Both the position numbers and the translations under genes were made by a program. The notes beneath the pieces are model-generated. The model did not search any database and was not told where the DNA came from. It saw only the letters and a list, made by a program, of their open reading frames with translations. From NCBI GenBank assembly GCA_017798125.1, contig CP059070.1:1550001-1614000 (forward strand): a stretch of DNA of 64,000 nucleotides. Direction: 5' to 3'. The DNA comes from Cryomorphaceae bacterium. Lineage in GTDB: Bacteria > Bacteroidota > Bacteroidia > Flavobacteriales > ECT2AJA-044. Below, one piece after another: positions 18,790-27,887 of the stretch. Position 1 is the stretch's first letter. Each line of letters begins with the position of its first letter.

Positions 18790-21700
18790 ATGCAAAACAA
18801 AGGAGCCATCCGCTTGTTTGCGATTCTCTTTGCCCTCATCTGCTTGTACCAGCTGAGTTTTACATGGATCGTAAGAAGTGTAGAAAAAGATGCGGAAGAG
18901 TACGCGAATGGTGATCCCGCCTTGTATCAGAGCTACATCGACTCCATGGGGCCGCAACCGGTCTTTGACCTTTTGGTCCGGGAGTATACCTACAATGAGG
19001 TAAAGTCACGTGAGCTCAACTTGGGCCTTGACTTGAAAGGGGGGATGAACGTTATCCTCGAAGTTTCAGTCAATGACATTCTTCGTTCGCTCTCGAACAA
19101 CTCCAAAGATCCTATCTTCAATCAAGCCATTGATGCGGCCAATGAGCGCCAGCGCGATAGTCAAGATGACTACATCACACTCTTCTTTCAAGAGTTTCAG
19201 CGTATCCGCACAGAGCAGAGCAGCGATATCCGTTTGGCTGATCCAACAATCTTTGGAAACCGTGATCTTAAGGACAAAGTAAACTTCGACAGTTCAGACG
19301 AAGAAGTTGTACGAGTTTTGCGTTCTGAAGCGGAAGGAGCCATTGAGCGTGCCTTTACTGTATTGCGCGCTCGTATCGATAAGTTCGGTGTAGCCCAGCC
19401 AAACATTCAGCGTTTGGAAGGAACTGGCCGAATTTTGGTAGAGCTTCCAGGAGTTAAGGAGCCCGAGCGTGTGAAACGACTCCTACAGTCCACTGCGGAA
19501 CTCGGTTTCTACGAGACCTATGAAAACCAAGACATGATTCCATTCTTGAACGCTGCGAATGAGCGTTTGAAGGATATCGTGGAGCGTCCAACGGCTGCAG
19601 AAGTAGTGGAGACTGAAAGCGAGTCTGAAGTTGAGGCGACAGATGACGCCTTGAATTTGGATTCTTTTGGAATCGAAGAAGATACGGTAGAAGTCGTAGA
19701 GGATTCTATAGACTCTCTAGGTTTAGCAGATGCTGGTGAGACTGCAGCGGACTCTACTTTGGATCCGAATGCGGCCTTCAACCCACTGTTTGACATTCTC
19801 CTGCCGAACTACAACTTCGAAACCAACCAAGCTGGAACGGGTCCAGTAATCGGATTCGTGGCCATTAAGGACACGGCTAAGGTGATTGACTACTTGAACC
19901 TCAAGCAGGTTCGTGATCTACTTCCAGCGGAAATGCGCTACGCAAAATTCCTTTGGGAAGCGAAGACGGAGAGCAACTCCGATGAGAACTTTATGCGCCT
20001 TTTGGCCATTGCGGGAAGTCGCGACAACGAAGCGTACTTGCAAGGTGATGCGATCATCGACGCTCGTCAGGACTACGACGAATTGGGTCGCCCATCAGTA
20101 TCGATGAGCATGAACAACCAAGGAGCCAACATCTGGGCACGAATGACCGGAGATAACGTTGGTCGTTCAGTAGCTGTTGTTCTCGATGACTACGTATACA
20201 GCTATCCAAACGTAAACGAAGAAATTAAAAATGGATCGACTCAAATCGCGGGTTCTTTCTCAGTGAAGGAAGCGAAGGATTTGGCGAACATCCTAAAGGC
20301 GGGTAAACTGCCAGCTCCAGCACGAATCATTCAGGCGGACGTTGTAGGACCATCCTTGGGTAAGGAGGCGATCAGCGCTGGTTTGGTTTCTTTCTTGATT
20401 GCCTTGGGTGTAGTGTTGATCTACATGATCTTCTATTACAGCACTGCTGGATTGGTGTCGAACTTGGCTTTGATCGCCAACATGTTCTTCATCTTCGGAG
20501 TTCTTGCTTCTGTACAAGCGGTTCTTACCCTTCCAGGTATTGCGGGTATCGTATTGACCATTGGTATGGCGGTAGATGCGAACGTTCTTATTTACGAACG
20601 TATTCGTGAAGAAATGACGGCCGGTAAAGGTTTGCGATTGGCCATTAACGACGGATACAAGAATGCCTTTAGCTCGATTATCGATGCAAACGTGACGACC
20701 TTGTTGACGGGTATTATCCTATTCGTATTCGGAACGGGACCTATTCGTGGATTCGCTTCTACCTTGATCATCGGTATTTTAACTTCACTCTTCTCTGCGA
20801 TCTTCTTGACGCGCTTGATCTACGAGCGCCTCTTGTCACAAAAACGAGACATCAAGTTCTCGACCAAGATGACGGAAGGAGCATTCAAAGGTTTGACTAT
20901 TCCATTCTTGCAGAAGCGACGCATGTACTACATCATTAGTGGCGTTGTTATTGTGCTTGGATTGGTATCGCTCTTTACGCGCGGATTGAACCAAGGGGTT
21001 GACTTCTCTGGAGGTCGTACCTACCAGGTTCGTTTTGATCAACCAGTAAACACTTCTGAAATTACGGAAAGCTTGAGTCAAGCCTTCGTTGTAGAAGATG
21101 GACCTGCTGTGCGTCCGGAGGTAAAGACCTTTGGTGGAAGCAATCAGGTGCGCATCACAACCAAGTACCGTATCGACGATAAAGGAGTAGAGGTTGATCA
21201 AGACATCGAGGCCAAGCTTTGGACGGGTGTTCAATCATATTTCCAAGGAGAGATCACCCGTGATCAGTTCTTCAACGACTCTAACGACAAGGAATTCGGG
21301 TTGATGTCGAGTTCACAAGTAGGACCAACCATTGCGGATGACATTCGCACCTCAGCGGTTTGGAGTATCCTCTTCTCGCTCGTTGTGATCTTCTTGTACA
21401 TCTTGATTCGTTTCCGCCGCTGGCAGTTCTCGCTTGGAGCGGTTGCTGCGGTCTTCCACGATGTTTTGATCGTATTGTCTTTGTTCTCTATCCTGTATGG
21501 TTTTGTGCCGTTCAGCTTGGAGATCGATCAAGCGTTCATTGCTGCCTTGTTGACCGTGATTGGTTACTCCTTGAACGATACGGTGGTCGTATTCGACCGT
21601 ATTCGTGAGTACTTGAACTTGCATCCAAAGCGCGACTTTGACGACAACGTGAACCAAGCTTTGAACAGCACACTGAGCCGTACGGTGAACACGTCTTTGA

Positions 21701-21861
21701 CGACGTTATTCGTACTCTTGGTTATCTTCTTCTTTGGAGGAGAAACCATCCGTGGATTCATGTTCGCCTTGGTGGTGGGTGTCATTGTCGGAACATACTC
21801 TTCAGTGTGTATTGCTACACCAGTAATGGTCGATACCATTGCCAAGAAGATGAAGTCGTAA
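18790..21861 (+). CDS. secDF: Protein translocase subunit SecDF (fused SecD-SecF)
   Basis: A 1023-residue RND-type membrane protein that uses the ion gradient to pull proteins through SecYEG. The SecD half has one N-terminal helix, GLDLKGGMNVILEV, a large periplasmic domain with an acidic low-complexity insert (about residues 275-330), and a membrane block with TIGMAVDANVLIYERIREE. The SecF half starts near residue 700 with RGLNQGVDFSGGRTYQV and ends with SLNDTVVVFDRIREY. Fusion of the two subunits is normal for Bacteroidota. It is preceded by a good promoter and followed by a terminator, so it is transcribed alone. It supplies the inner-membrane step for the T9SS cargo nearby. Confidence 0.96.
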   Translation: MQNKGAIRLFAILFALICLYQLSFTWIVRSVEKDAEEYANGDPALYQSYIDSMGPQPVFDLLVREYTYNEVKSRELNLGLDLKGGMNVILEVSVNDILRSLSNNSKDPIFNQAIDAANERQRDSQDDYITLFFQEFQRIRTEQSSDIRLADPTIFGNRDLKDKVNFDSSDEEVVRVLRSEAEGAIERAFTVLRARIDKFGVAQPNIQRLEGTGRILVELPGVKEPERVKRLLQSTAELGFYETYENQDMIPFLNAANERLKDIVERPTAAEVVETESESEVEATDDALNLDSFGIEEDTVEVVEDSIDSLGLADAGETAADSTLDPNAAFNPLFDILLPNYNFETNQAGTGPVIGFVAIKDTAKVIDYLNLKQVRDLLPAEMRYAKFLWEAKTESNSDENFMRLLAIAGSRDNEAYLQGDAIIDARQDYDELGRPSVSMSMNNQGANIWARMTGDNVGRSVAVVLDDYVYSYPNVNEEIKNGSTQIAGSFSVKEAKDLANILKAGKLPAPARIIQADVVGPSLGKEAISAGLVSFLIALGVVLIYMIFYYSTAGLVSNLALIANMFFIFGVLASVQAVLTLPGIAGIVLTIGMAVDANVLIYERIREEMTAGKGLRLAINDGYKNAFSSIIDANVTTLLTGIILFVFGTGPIRGFASTLIIGILTSLFSAIFLTRLIYERLLSQKRDIKFSTKMTEGAFKGLTIPFLQKRRMYYIISGVVIVLGLVSLFTRGLNQGVDFSGGRTYQVRFDQPVNTSEITESLSQAFVVEDGPAVRPEVKTFGGSNQVRITTKYRIDDKGVEVDQDIEAKLWTGVQSYFQGEITRDQFFNDSNDKEFGLMSSSQVGPTIADDIRTSAVWSILFSLVVIFLYILIRFRRWQFSLGAVAAVFHDVLIVLSLFSILYGFVPFSLEIDQAFIAALLTVIGYSLNDTVVVFDRIREYLNLHPKRDFDDNVNQALNSTLSRTVNTSLTTLFVLLVIFFFGGETIRGFMFALVVGVIVGTYSSVCIATPVMVDTIAKKMKS

Positions 21862-21883
21862 AGCGTTCACAAGATTTTTTAAG

Positions 21884-21915
21884 AAGCCGCTTCGATCCTT
21901 TCGGAGCGGCTTTTT
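21884..21915 (+). terminator. Rho-independent terminator of secDF
   Basis: AAGCCGCT / AGCGGCTT stem with a 12-13 nt loop, then a T run. Confidence 0.85.
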
Positions 21916-21942
21916 GTTTGTTCGCTGAGCCCCTTCAATTTG

Positions 21943-21950
21943 TATCTTTG
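21943..21950 (+). promoter_or_regulatory. -7 promoter box of tatA
   Basis: TATCTTTG ends only 4 nt before the ATG of tatA, so the transcript probably has no leader or only a few bases. Confidence 0.55.
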
Positions 21951-21954
21951 ACCC

Positions 21955-22332
21955 ATGCTCGGAGCCGTTTTCCTGATCTTTAATTTCGGTGGTGGAGAAA
22001 TCTTCATCATCCTCATGGTGTTCATCCTGCTCTTTGGCGCTAAGCGAATTCCAGAGGTAGCCCGTGCTTTGGGAAAGGGTATGCGTGAGATTCGAAATGC
22101 AACCAATGATATTCAGCGAGAGATTAAGGATGCCACTGGCGACTCCACAAACCTCGGTCGTCAAGTAGAAGAACGGATCCGTCAGCAGACTCGAGATATT
22201 GAGGGCGCTATTTCCCGTACGTCACCCCGAGCTCAGAAGCCTGCGTCCAATTCAGATGAAGGAGATGCTTCCCAAAACGATGAGGCTTCTTCCAGAAATG
22301 ACGCGCCGGAACCACCCGAATCTAAATCCTAA
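21955..22332 (+). CDS. tatA: Sec-independent translocase protein TatA/TatE
   Basis: A 125-residue TatA-type pore component of the twin-arginine pathway. It has a short N-terminal transmembrane helix (about residues 10-28, EIFIILMVFILLFGAKRIPE), the conserved FG hinge, an amphipathic helix (IPEVARALGKGMREI) and a long acidic, disordered C-terminal tail. The usual start MLGAV..F is placed directly behind a TATCTTTG box, suggesting leaderless translation. tatC is not in the window. The next gene begins at the base after its stop codon. Confidence 0.9.
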   Translation: MLGAVFLIFNFGGGEIFIILMVFILLFGAKRIPEVARALGKGMREIRNATNDIQREIKDATGDSTNLGRQVEERIRQQTRDIEGAISRTSPRAQKPASNSDEGDASQNDEASSRNDAPEPPESKS

Positions 22333-23289
22333 ATGCCACTGCTCTTTCTTCTTGCAGGATTGGCGCTATTGACCCTAGGTGGGGATCTACTAGTACGTGG
22401 GGCTGTTTCCCTGGCGGTACGTCTGAGGGTAAGTACTTTGGTCATCGGAATGACCGTAGTGTCCTTCGCAACATCATGTCCCGAACTTCTCGTTAGTCTC
22501 AATGCGGCCTTTCAAGGGCATACCGACATTACCTTCGGAAACGTCATTGGATCCAATATTGCGAACTTAGGTTTAGTCCTGGGTTTAACCGCGGGAATTT
22601 TTGGACTATCGATCTCCAGAAACAGCCTGCGTTTTGACTGGCCTATGATGATCTTGTCCACTGCACTATTTCTAGGCCTGGTGAGCATTAACTACCGCTT
22701 GGGATTTTGGGACGGAGTTCTCTTTGTGGTGCTCTTAATTTCGTTCAATGTGTTCTTGATCAGCGCCTCACGGCGCGATGCCGCCCGCAAGATCCACGAC
22801 ACAACAGAAGAGGATGAAGAAGATATTCCGGATTCTCCCGGTCGCACTGCCTTGTACTTGCTTGCGGGAGCAGCGGCACTCTTCTATGGTTCAGAATGGC
22901 TCATTGACGGAGCAATTACCCTTGCCCGACGCTGGGAAATAAGTGAACGCGTGATTTCGGTCTCCATGGTTTCCGTCGGAACCAGTGTTCCTGAACTCGC
23001 GGCCTCCCTCGTCGCGGCCTTCAAGAAGGAGCAGAGTATTTCCATTGGAAACCTCATTGGCTCCAATATCTTCAATATTCTTGCCGTGCTGGGAATTACG
23101 GCATTGATTACCCCCATAGAGGTGTCGGACCCCCATCTTTTAGCAGTGGATGTTTGGTGGATGCTGGGTGTGGCCCTTCTCCTCGCGCCATTTTTATACT
23201 TGAACGCCAAGCGCCAGCTTTACAGATGGCAGGGGGTCATTCTACTCCTTGTGTATATTTTTTATGTGATTTTGCTTTTCACCCCCTAA
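22333..23289 (+). CDS. Calcium/sodium antiporter (CaCA family, YrbG-like)
   Basis: A 318-residue inner-membrane exchanger with about ten helices and the two inverted alpha-repeats of the CaCA superfamily. Repeat 1 has TSCPELLVSLNAA and GNVIGSNIANLGLVLG; repeat 2 has GTSVPELAASLVAA and GNLIGSNIFNILAVLG. The paired glutamates and GSN motifs form the ion sites. An acidic cytosolic loop (EEDEEDIPD) separates the halves, and a dispersed hairpin repeat (22763-22779) encodes SASRRDAA at its edge. The ATG directly follows the tatA stop, so the gene is in the same transcript. Confidence 0.92.
   Translation: MPLLFLLAGLALLTLGGDLLVRGAVSLAVRLRVSTLVIGMTVVSFATSCPELLVSLNAAFQGHTDITFGNVIGSNIANLGLVLGLTAGIFGLSISRNSLRFDWPMMILSTALFLGLVSINYRLGFWDGVLFVVLLISFNVFLISASRRDAARKIHDTTEEDEEDIPDSPGRTALYLLAGAAALFYGSEWLIDGAITLARRWEISERVISVSMVSVGTSVPELAASLVAAFKKEQSISIGNLIGSNIFNILAVLGITALITPIEVSDPHLLAVDVWWMLGVALLLAPFLYLNAKRQLYRWQGVILLLVYIFYVILLFTP
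22763..22779 (+). repeat. Dispersed hairpin repeat, copy 7 (inside antiporter gene)
   Basis: GCGCC-TCAC-GGCGC-GAT. It encodes part of the cytosolic loop of the antiporter. Confidence 0.65.
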
Positions 23290-23401
23290 AAATCGACCAA
23301 ATATGGTCTGAAAAATAACTTTAGACCACAGTACCCCCTGTTTTTAATAGTTTGTTGATAAAAAAGACGTAAAACGATTCTTTTTTGACGATGTCGTGAA
23401 T

Positions 23402-23409
23402 TATCTTTG
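23402..23409 (+). promoter_or_regulatory. -7 promoter box of glnN
   Basis: TATCTTTG, 25 nt before the glnN start. No well-spaced -33 element is obvious. Confidence 0.6.
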
Positions 23410-23434
23410 CCGCATCATTTAAAGAAATCGCCAT

Positions 23435-25627
23435 ATGTCGTCCAACATTCGTTTTCAAGCACTTAAGCAAACCATGGAGCGGGAGCCCATCAAAGGCTTC
23501 GAAGTCAACTCCAAAATGTCTGACCTATACGGGGAAATGGTCTTCCACACCGGAGCCATGATGGAGTATCTTCCTGAAGAAGCTTATAAAAGCGTCATGG
23601 AAGCCATTGTCGCCGGTAAGAAGATCGACCGCGAGATAGCCAATCAGGTTGCTAGCGCTATGAAAGACTGGGCGATTAGCAAAGGGGCAACCCACTACAC
23701 GCACTGGTTCCAACCTCTTACAGGAGCAACTGCTGAAAAGCACGATGCCTTCTTCACACCCTTGAGTGATGGTCGTGCTATTGAGCGTTTTGATGGCGAC
23801 TTACTGGTTCAGCAAGAGCCAGATGCATCGAGCTTCCCGAGCGGGGGAATTCGAAACACCTTTGAAGCTCGAGGATATACAGCTTGGGATCCTACATCAC
23901 CAGCCTTTATCATCGATAACACACTCTGCGTTCCAACCATTTTTGTCTCCTACACGGGAGAGGCCTTGGACAATAAAACTCCTCTTCTCCGTGCATTGAA
24001 CGCTGTTGATGAGGCGGCTACAGCCGTTTGTAAGTACTTCGACAAGAATGTGACCAAGGTAAATGCGACCTTGGGATGGGAGCAAGAGTATTTCTTGGTG
24101 GACGAAGCTTTGTTCAATGTTCGCCCTGACCTCGTTTTGACGAGCCGTACTCTTTTCGGTCATGCACCTGCGAAAGGGCAACAGTTGGATGATCACTACT
24201 TTGGCTCAATCCCTGCTCGAGCCATGGCCTTCATGAAAGAATTCGAGCAAGAGTCCATGCGCTTGGGTATTCCAGTGACAACGCGTCACAACGAAGTAGC
24301 CCCGAATCAATTTGAGGTAGCACCCATCTTTGAAGAAGCGAATTTGGCAGTAGATCACAACTCTTTGTTGATGGATTTGCTCGATAAAGTCGCACGTCGT
24401 CATCACTTCCGTTGCTTGACCCATGAAAAGCCTTTTGCCGGCTTGAACGGTTCTGGAAAGCACAACAACTGGTCTTTGAGCACGAACACGGGAGTTAACC
24501 TATTGAAACCGGGTAAAAACCCGAAGAGTAACCTTCAATTCTTGACTTTTTTCGTGAACACCATCGCGGCGGTTCACGAACATGCAGGACTACTTAGAGC
24601 GAGCATCGCGACGGCATCCAACGATCACCGTTTGGGTGCCAACGAAGCTCCTCCTGCGATTATTTCGGTCTTCATTGGATCACAATTGACCGCTACCTTG
24701 GATAAGCTAGAAGCGGTAAAAGAGGGAGCGCTTTCTCCTGAGGAACGCTCCGATCTCAAATTAAACGTCGTCGGTAAAATTCCTGATGTCTTGTTGGACA
24801 ACACGGATCGTAACCGTACATCACCTTTTGCCTTCACGGGTAATAAGTTTGAATTCCGTGCTGTAGGTTCAAGTGCCAACTGTTCTTTGCCAATGACGGT
24901 GATGAACTCTATTATGGCGGCTCAGCTCCAGAAGTTCAAAAAGGACGTTGATGCTTTGATCGCTAAGGGGTTGAAAAAAGATGGAGCTATCTTTAATGTA
25001 CTTCGCGATTACATCAAGGCTTCAAAGTCCATCCGTTTCGAAGGAGATGGGTACAGCAAGGAATGGGAAGATCACGCAAAGAAGCTTGGATTGGAGAACA
25101 TTAAAACTACTCCGAAAGCCTTGGATAACTACGTGAGCAAAAAGTCATCGGACTTATTCAAATCACTTGGAGTACTAAACGAAAAAGAAATCCACGCTCG
25201 TCACGAAGTGATGTTGGAACAATACCAAATGGCTATTCAAATCGAATCACGTGTGCTTGGAGACTTAGCCAAGAACCACGTTATTCCTACGGCCATTCGC
25301 TACCAGAATACTTTGATCGACAACGTCCGTGGATTGAAGGATGTATTGCCAAAGGCGGCCTATGAGAGCGCAGCGAAAGAGCAATTGGACATGATTACCG
25401 AGATCTCAAGCCGAGTCTCAAAAATTAAGTCCAACGTCGATGCGATGGTCGATGCGCGACGCAAAGCAAATGTCATAGAGGATGCTCGTGATTTAGCCAT
25501 TGCCTACGACGAAACGGTCAAGCCATTCTTTGAGACCATCCGCTATGAGGTTGATAAATTAGAGATGCTGATTGATGATGAGCTCTGGCCATTGCCAAAG
25601 TATCGCGAGATGCTCTTCACTCGATAA
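23435..25627 (+). CDS. glnN: Glutamine synthetase type III
   Basis: A 730-residue GSIII enzyme that makes glutamine from glutamate, ammonia and ATP in the cytoplasm. The length, far above the 470 residues of type I, and the GSIII N-terminal region (RFQALKQTMEREP, DLYGEMVFHTGAM) identify the class. Catalytic-core motifs include ATLGWEQEYFLVD, TRHNEVAPNQFEVAP, LNGSGKHNNWSLST and DNTDRNRTSPFAFTGNKFEFR. It is flanked by its own promoter and terminator. The gene uses CGT/CGC arginine codons like the rest of the clean part of the window. Confidence 0.96.
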   Translation: MSSNIRFQALKQTMEREPIKGFEVNSKMSDLYGEMVFHTGAMMEYLPEEAYKSVMEAIVAGKKIDREIANQVASAMKDWAISKGATHYTHWFQPLTGATAEKHDAFFTPLSDGRAIERFDGDLLVQQEPDASSFPSGGIRNTFEARGYTAWDPTSPAFIIDNTLCVPTIFVSYTGEALDNKTPLLRALNAVDEAATAVCKYFDKNVTKVNATLGWEQEYFLVDEALFNVRPDLVLTSRTLFGHAPAKGQQLDDHYFGSIPARAMAFMKEFEQESMRLGIPVTTRHNEVAPNQFEVAPIFEEANLAVDHNSLLMDLLDKVARRHHFRCLTHEKPFAGLNGSGKHNNWSLSTNTGVNLLKPGKNPKSNLQFLTFFVNTIAAVHEHAGLLRASIATASNDHRLGANEAPPAIISVFIGSQLTATLDKLEAVKEGALSPEERSDLKLNVVGKIPDVLLDNTDRNRTSPFAFTGNKFEFRAVGSSANCSLPMTVMNSIMAAQLQKFKKDVDALIAKGLKKDGAIFNVLRDYIKASKSIRFEGDGYSKEWEDHAKKLGLENIKTTPKALDNYVSKKSSDLFKSLGVLNEKEIHARHEVMLEQYQMAIQIESRVLGDLAKNHVIPTAIRYQNTLIDNVRGLKDVLPKAAYESAAKEQLDMITEISSRVSKIKSNVDAMVDARRKANVIEDARDLAIAYDETVKPFFETIRYEVDKLEMLIDDELWPLPKYREMLFTR

Positions 25628-25652
25628 GCGCAAAATTTGCATAAACTATGGG

Positions 25653-25679
25653 AACCCGAGGTCGATGGCCTCGGGTTTT
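25653..25679 (+). terminator. Rho-independent terminator of glnN
   Basis: AACCCGAGG / CCTCGGGTT stem with a 7-nt loop, then TT. Confidence 0.75.
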
Positions 25680-25743
25680 CTTATGGCTATTTGGTAAGTT
25701 TATTTATTTTAGCACGTTATAAAGCGTAACATCAACCTACAAC

Positions 25744-27822
25744 ATGAAGAGACTCGGATCGGTACTTATTGCCCTTTTCTTTGTCGGAACTCTGAGCATT
25801 TCTGCGCAAACCAAATACACCATTCAGGCGGACCAGGCTTACGAAGCCCAACTTTACGCTCAAGCCGCTGAATTGTATAAAAAGGCCTCAACCAAGGAAA
25901 AAGATCGTCAGATCAAAGAAGAAATTACGTGGCGCATGGCGGAATGCTATCGCATGATGGGTGACTGGCGCAAAGCCGAAGGTTACTATAATCGCGCGAT
26001 TAAACGTCGCTATCCAAATCCAGAAGCTAAACTCTATTTGGCCGATATGCTCAAGGCCCAAGGAGAATACGACGAGGCTATTGTTGCCTACGAAGACTAT
26101 CGTGCAGAAGCACCATCCGATCCTAGAGGTCGGGAAGGTGTAGAAAGTTGTAAGGCAGCATTGGAGTGGATTGAAACTCCTTCACGCTACGAGCTTGAGA
26201 ATCTGCGTGACTTCAATACTCGTGAGAATGACTTTGCTCCAGCATGGGGAGATAAGGATCAAACATCAATGATCTTCACCTCACAGCGCGAAGACGGTGC
26301 GGGTAAAGATGTTGACGGATGGACTGATCAAGGGTTCATGGACTTGTATGAAACCCACGAAGAGCGTAAAAAACGCGGTGGTCGCCGCAGTCGTAGTGGT
26401 GCGGAGAATGAAGCACCAACATGGTCCGTTCCTGCTCCCTTACCGCCTGAAATCAATACTAAGGCACACGAAGGATTCGCTTCTGTGAACGAGCGTGGAA
26501 ATATGATGTTCTTCACTCGTTGTGAAAACCAGAAGAATTCTGGATTTATGGGTTGTCGAATTTACATGGCTCGTAAAAAAGGGAAGACTTGGGGAGAGCC
26601 TGAGTTGGTCAACGTGAATGTCGATTCACTGGCTTCAATTGGGCACCCGTTCTTGATCGATGACGAGACTATGATTATTGCTGCTGATCTCGGAGGCGAG
26701 GGAGGACGTGATCTTTACAAGTTGACTTACGAGCGTCGAGGTCGTACCTGGGGAACACCGGAGAATTTAGGATCAACCATCAACACTGTTGGCTTTGAAG
26801 GATATCCTTTTATTCAAGGAGACTATTTGTATTTCACTTCGGACGGCCACCCGGGAATGGGGGCTTGGGACATTTTCCGTGCGAAGATTAATCCAGATGG
26901 AACTTACGGAGAAGTTGAGAACATGAAGTCGCCGATCAATTCCAATAGTGATGATTTTGCCATCATCTTCAAAGGAGATGAGCCGGAAGTGGGTTATATG
27001 ACGTCGAATCGCGACGGAGGTCGTGGAGGCGATGATATTTATGCAGTACGTCTTAAGCCACTTTTGTTTGCCCTTCAAGGGGTCGTGACCGACACCAAAA
27101 CGGGTCGTACCTTGGATCGCGTAACAGTGAAGTTGGTGGGTAGTGATGGAGCCGCACTTGAGGCAACCACCGATGAAACAGGAGCGTATTTCTTCGGAGC
27201 CGACCAATTGGCAGAAGGAGTGAATTACACACTAAACTTTGAGGCTAAGGATTATTTGACCAAGTCGGGTAGCGTAACTTCCGTTGGTATTCCCTTAAGT
27301 GCATTTGAGGAGACTACTGATGGCTTCTTGCACACCTTGGTCATGAACAAAGAACTCGACCCGATTCGCAAGCCTATTGTACTTCCTAAAATTGAGTACG
27401 ACTTTAACAGTGCTGAGCTCCGTCCAGAAGCGATGGAGTCTTTGGACGGTTTGGTCGAAGTACTGGAAGACAACCCGAACATTACAATCGAGCTTCGCTC
27501 ACATACTGACCACATTGGATCGGACCCTGCTAACCAACAACTATCACAACGTCGTGCTCAGTCTTGTGTGGATTACTTGATTGAAAACGGAATTGCCTCT
27601 GATCGCTTGATTGCGGTGGGTATGGGTGAAAAAGAACCATTTGTTATTGACGAGTCTTACGAAGGACCGGATTATTTGGAGCCAGGAGATCGCTTAACAG
27701 AAGCCTTTATCCGAAGACTTCAACGCGACAATGGTGATGAAGCGGATGAGATTGCTCGTCAGTTGAATCGTCGTACGGACTTCCAGGTGAAGAGCCGTAA
27801 CTACGTGCCGAAGAACCAATAG
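25744..27822 (+). CDS. PorE-like TPR / PD40 propeller / carboxypeptidase-regulatory / OmpA protein
   Basis: A 692-residue exported protein. Domain order: signal peptide ending SISAQ (residues 1-22), TPR-like helices (about 25-150), a PD40/WD40-like propeller with repeated FTSQRE, FLIDDE and YFTSDG strands (about 155-430), a carboxypeptidase regulatory-like beta-sandwich (LQGVVTDTKTGRTLD, about 440-510) and a C-terminal OmpA peptidoglycan-binding domain (ELRSHTDHIGSDPANQQLSQRRA, about 545-650). This order is that of PorE, which anchors the type IX secretion machinery to peptidoglycan. P. gingivalis PorE is a lipoprotein, but no lipobox is present here. Several paralogues with this layout are usual in Flavobacteriia, so assignment to PorE itself is tentative. 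Confidence 0.78.
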   Translation: MKRLGSVLIALFFVGTLSISAQTKYTIQADQAYEAQLYAQAAELYKKASTKEKDRQIKEEITWRMAECYRMMGDWRKAEGYYNRAIKRRYPNPEAKLYLADMLKAQGEYDEAIVAYEDYRAEAPSDPRGREGVESCKAALEWIETPSRYELENLRDFNTRENDFAPAWGDKDQTSMIFTSQREDGAGKDVDGWTDQGFMDLYETHEERKKRGGRRSRSGAENEAPTWSVPAPLPPEINTKAHEGFASVNERGNMMFFTRCENQKNSGFMGCRIYMARKKGKTWGEPELVNVNVDSLASIGHPFLIDDETMIIAADLGGEGGRDLYKLTYERRGRTWGTPENLGSTINTVGFEGYPFIQGDYLYFTSDGHPGMGAWDIFRAKINPDGTYGEVENMKSPINSNSDDFAIIFKGDEPEVGYMTSNRDGGRGGDDIYAVRLKPLLFALQGVVTDTKTGRTLDRVTVKLVGSDGAALEATTDETGAYFFGADQLAEGVNYTLNFEAKDYLTKSGSVTSVGIPLSAFEETTDGFLHTLVMNKELDPIRKPIVLPKIEYDFNSAELRPEAMESLDGLVEVLEDNPNITIELRSHTDHIGSDPANQQLSQRRAQSCVDYLIENGIASDRLIAVGMGEKEPFVIDESYEGPDYLEPGDRLTEAFIRRLQRDNGDEADEIARQLNRRTDFQVKSRNYVPKNQ

Positions 27823-27840
27823 ATTAAAAGAATTTATGTG

Positions 27841-27876
27841 AAAAGCGTCCTGGCAGAGTTGTCGGGATGCTTTTTT
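27841..27876 (+). terminator. Terminator of the PorE-like gene
   Basis: AAAGCGTCC / GGGATGCTTT stem (one G-T pair) around 13 nt, followed by T6. Confidence 0.65.
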
Positions 27877-27887
27877 ATTTGACGTCT

